Shown piece after piece: positions 61,385 to 64,000 of a DNA stretch of 64,000 nt. The translations under genes and the position numbers were made by a program. Origin of the DNA: Sphingomonas sp. Leaf343. GTDB taxonomy: Bacteria; Pseudomonadota; Alphaproteobacteria; Sphingomonadales; Sphingomonadaceae. The notes beneath the pieces are model-generated. The model was not told the DNA's origin, made no database searches, and was given only the letters and a program-made list of their open reading frames with translations. The stretch's first letter is position 1. The number at the start of each line of letters is the position of its first letter. The stretch covers positions 187,220-251,219 of the forward strand of contig NZ_LMPG01000010.1 of NCBI RefSeq assembly GCF_001423765.1. The letters are read 5' to 3'.

Positions 61385-62455
61385 TCAGCCGCTCGCGGTC
61401 AGCGGAATCGCACACTCGACCAGCGTCGCGTCGGAACCCGGATCGAGCGCCATCCACGCCGTGCGGCCAAGCAGCGCAGGCGCATCGGCCATGCCGAGGC
61501 GCAGCGGCGGGATCTCCGCCGCTGCGATCGCGAGTCGCAGGATCGGACGGTGTTCGATACCCGCCGCCAGCCGGCACAGCTCGCGCACCCGCGTGATCGT
61601 GGCGTCGTCGGTGCACAGCGCGATCATCTCGCCATATCCGATCGGTCCGACCTCGATGACATAATGGTGCTGCACATCCAGCACCGCCGCCCCGATCAGC
61701 GCCGCGTCGGGCAGATGATCGTCCTCTCCGCCTTCCTGCCCGGTCACGCCTTCGCCGCCCAGTCGTGCGAAGCGCCCCAGCGCCGGACCACCGATCCGCG
61801 ACTGCTCCTCCGGCGGCAGCGCCATCCACACCGGCTCCGCCTGAAGTACGCGGAGCGGTCGCTTCAACAGGTGCCGCAACACCGTCTCGACCGACGCGGC
61901 GCTGCGCCGCTGGTCGCCGAGATGATGCGCCAGCGGGGCGAGCGCGACATCGTCCAGTTCCAGCCGGTCCCGCATCGCCGGCGTTGCCAACCCCGCAAAG
62001 GCCAGCATCGCACCCGTCGCGGCGTCGCTCCCGTCGCGGCCTGCGCGCTCGTGATCCAGCAGCCAGTGATATTTGCGGGTGATGCGATAGAAGAACGACA
62101 GCGCCCGGTGGTCGAAGACGTTCAGGAACGCCGCCACCGATCGGTCGCGCAGCCGCCGTCGCTGGAGCTGAATCTCGCTGTAGAACGGCGGCAGCGCGGG
62201 GGTCGCACCGACCAGCCCCATGATGTTCGTCGTCACCCGGGGCTGATGTCCGTCATCGTCGATCCCGGCCAGTTCCGTCGCCACCAGAGCCATGCGATCG
62301 GATGCGACGAAGCGCAGCGGTTCCTCGTCCGGTGCCGCGTCCTCGCCGATCGATGCCGGTCGCCCGCGCATCTTCGCCGCCTGCTCGATCAGTCGCACGG
62401 CCTGGACCAGCGAAGTGCGGGTCGCGCGCGCTTTCAGTCCCGATAACACCGTCAT
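61385..62455 (-). CDS. tssG: Type VI secretion system baseplate subunit TssG
   Basis: 356 aa. Family marks are ARATRTSLVQAVRLIEQAA near the N-terminus, VTTNIMGLVGATPALPPFYSE near residue 80, FLNVFDHRALSFFYRITRKY near 115, and RPLRVLQAEPVWMALPPEE. TssG pairs with TssF and TssK to form the baseplate wedge. It begins 10 bp after tssF. A 205-bp gap with a possible promoter follows before clpV. Confidence 0.95.
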   Translation of the reverse strand: MTVLSGLKARATRTSLVQAVRLIEQAAKMRGRPASIGEDAAPDEEPLRFVASDRMALVATELAGIDDDGHQPRVTTNIMGLVGATPALPPFYSEIQLQRRRLRDRSVAAFLNVFDHRALSFFYRITRKYHWLLDHERAGRDGSDAATGAMLAFAGLATPAMRDRLELDDVALAPLAHHLGDQRRSAASVETVLRHLLKRPLRVLQAEPVWMALPPEEQSRIGGPALGRFARLGGEGVTGQEGGEDDHLPDAALIGAAVLDVQHHYVIEVGPIGYGEMIALCTDDATITRVRELCRLAAGIEHRPILRLAIAAAEIPPLRLGMADAPALLGRTAWMALDPGSDATLVECAIPLTASG

Positions 62456-62465
62456 GCCGGACCGG

Positions 62466-64000
62466 TCACGTCAGGTCGCGCGTGCCGACGCGCGGTCGCC
62501 ACGTCTTCCACAATCCCGGCTCCCGCCGCAGCTTGGCGGAGGTTCGCGTAAAGCTGTTGAGCGCGCAGGCGGTGGACAGGAACCGCTCGATCACCGCGCA
62601 CAGCAGGAACGCTCCCGATCCCGACAGGCGCTCGTCGTCGATCTCCAGCGTCACGTCGACACCCGCCGCGACCGCGCTGTGCCCGCGCAACCGCATCCGC
62701 GCGACCGACGGCGCGGAGGTGACGCCGACCAGCCGATCGCGCAGGTGGGCACTCTCCGCTGTATCGACGATGTCGTACAGCGCGAGCACCTCGCGCAACG
62801 CCTGCGCCCCCTTCGGCCCGCCCGACAGGCTCAGGTGATTGAGCGCCATCTGCCCTACCAGCTTCCATACCCCCGCCCGCCCCCGCCCCGCCCTCCGCGT
62901 CGGCGTCGGCTTGGTGAGTGCGCTGGCACCGGCGACGCCGGGCATCTGCGCATCAAGGGTGAGGGTGGGGCGGCCTCCTCCGAACGGAAGCCGGGTGGGA
63001 AGATCGCGGTTGGTGACCAGCACCCGCGCCAGCGCCACGGTCGCGTCGTCGGCGAGCAGCCGCCCGTCGAGATCGGCGATCGACAGGAACACGTCGTCCC
63101 CCCCGCCCGGCCCGAAACTGCCGCGCCGCGCGGTCGCGTGGAAGAATCGCCCGCGCTCGCCGCCGCCGTGGATGGAGTGCAGCATCGGCGCATCGGTCTG
63201 CTCGCCCTGCGCATCCTGCAATCGGACCTCGCAGACCGAGTGGACCTCCAGCGCGTCCTCCCGCCGCGCATCCGGAACGATACGGTATTCGATCTCCGTC
63301 TGGTCGATCTGGATCGGCTCCGCCTCCATCTCGAACAGGTTCAGCACCGGCACCGCGAACAGCTCGAAATCGTCGGCGCGGACGACCCGCTCCAGCTCCG
63401 CCGCGGGCTTGTCGAGATAGAAGAACAGCTCCAGCCGCGTGCCGGGCATATCGAGCGTGCGCGCGGCCAGCCCCGCGATCTCCACGAACAGATGCTTCTG
63501 CGGATAGGCGAAATGCTCCTGCACCACCGCATAGGCGGTCGCCGCCACCTGCGTCTGCGGCAGCAGCAGCTCGTCGCGTTCCAGCCCCATGATCCGCAGC
63601 CGTTCCGGCGGCAACAGCACCGCGCGCGGATCGGACGGCCCGGTGCCGACACCGATGCCGAGCAGGTTCACGCCGAGTTGCTCGATCAGGATCTGCGCCC
63701 GCCGCGCATCGCTCTTGATGAACAGGCGGATGCGATCGACGCCCAGCGACACGATGTCGAGGTCCGGTATCGTGGTGGACAGCGCGATCCGCAGCACACC
63801 CTTCGCCTGCGCGACACCCAGCGCCGGCGCGTCCAGCGGCATCCCGCCCAGCGCCGCCTCCTCGATCCGGAGCGGCAGCAGGGTCGTGTCCCATGCCGTC
63901 CGATAGCGGCACGGCTCGCCCGCCACCGGCTCGGTCGTCAGCACCGTTCCCGCCGGGATCGTCACCGCCTTGTCGAGCGCAGGCGCGGGCGCGAGCCGTG
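62466..64000 (-). CDS. tssF: Type VI secretion system baseplate subunit TssF (5' end cut by window)
   Basis: 510 codons are visible; the reading frame stays open to the right edge, so roughly the first 80-100 residues lie outside. Marks include PAGTVLTTEPVAGEPCRYRT, FVEIAGLAARTLDMPGTRLE, LPFGGGRPTLTLDAQMPG, and the C-terminal LCAVIERFLSTACALNSFTR. TssF is the largest wedge component of the baseplate with TssG and TssK. The rest of the cluster (tssA, B, C, E) is expected beyond the right edge. Confidence 0.94.
   Translation of the reverse strand, partial: RLAPAPALDKAVTIPAGTVLTTEPVAGEPCRYRTAWDTTLLPLRIEEAALGGMPLDAPALGVAQAKGVLRIALSTTIPDLDIVSLGVDRIRLFIKSDARRAQILIEQLGVNLLGIGVGTGPSDPRAVLLPPERLRIMGLERDELLLPQTQVAATAYAVVQEHFAYPQKHLFVEIAGLAARTLDMPGTRLELFFYLDKPAAELERVVRADDFELFAVPVLNLFEMEAEPIQIDQTEIEYRIVPDARREDALEVHSVCEVRLQDAQGEQTDAPMLHSIHGGGERGRFFHATARRGSFGPGGGDDVFLSIADLDGRLLADDATVALARVLVTNRDLPTRLPFGGGRPTLTLDAQMPGVAGASALTKPTPTRRAGRGRAGVWKLVGQMALNHLSLSGGPKGAQALREVLALYDIVDTAESAHLRDRLVGVTSAPSVARMRLRGHSAVAAGVDVTLEIDDERLSGSGAFLLCAVIERFLSTACALNSFTRTSAKLRREPGLWKTWRPRVGTRDLT

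Overview
The window reads as a stretch of a sphingomonad chromosome (Alphaproteobacteria, probably Sphingomonas or a close relative). The DNA is GC-rich with dense genes. The gene order lapA-pyrF-trpFBA-accD-folC, a PEPxxWA-type C-terminal sorting signal, a Caulobacter/sphingomonad-type TonB-dependent receptor locus for maltodextrin, and a DUF6628-like protein all point the same way. No insertion sequence, prophage, integrase or CRISPR array was seen. Many adjacent genes overlap by ATGA, GTGA or TGATG, so translational coupling is common.

Layout. 1-6.2 kb: radA (minus), a GT4 glycosyltransferase, a PadR regulator with a DUF2218 gene and palindromic operator-like sites, rarA coupled to an RNase H-like protein, and tRNA-Thr(TGT). 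6.2-14.1 kb: small unknown proteins, a PEP-CTERM protein, an ArsB-like permease, an MFS permease, and an EEP phosphatase coupled to a large patatin-like lipase. 14.2-20.3 kb: a housekeeping operon for pyrimidine, tryptophan, fatty-acid and folate synthesis. 20.3-24.7 kb: a DUF6628 protein behind a Fur-like inverted repeat, an AmpG-like permease, a lone response regulator, and rluB-rsmD. 24.7-32.3 kb: a maltodextrin/starch uptake locus (sugar permease, LacI regulator, TonB-dependent receptor, secreted or periplasmic alpha-amylase). 32.4-37.2 kb: a CLC chloride channel, a KgtP-like permease and an M3 metallopeptidase. 37.3-39.6 kb: a Crp/Fnr regulator divergent from a heme-dependent N-hydroxylase (GntA/YqcI-YcgG family) and a DUF1989 gene, with a perfect FNR-type palindrome between them. 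39.7-46.0 kb: translation and protein-targeting genes (rimM, a previously easy-to-miss 47-codon gene, rpsP, ffh, mtaB, ftsY, yciB). 46.3-64 kb: one minus-strand type VI secretion (T6SS) cluster, in transcription order tssF-tssG-clpV-hcp-vgrG-DUF6931-fha-tssK-tssL-tssM plus a last unknown gene; it runs off the right edge, where tssA/B/C/E would be expected.

How the parts work together. The maltodextrin locus forms a complete path from extracytoplasmic cleavage through outer- and inner-membrane uptake, with repression by the LacI protein. The T6SS genes supply membrane complex (TssL, TssM), baseplate (TssF, TssG, TssK), tube and spike (Hcp, VgrG), recycling ATPase (ClpV) and an FHA protein that suggests threonine-phosphorylation control. 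The most interesting less-characterised unit is the FNR-box/GntA/DUF1989 locus, which sits where trmD-rplS would normally follow rimM. All functional calls come from reading the sequence; no database search was run.
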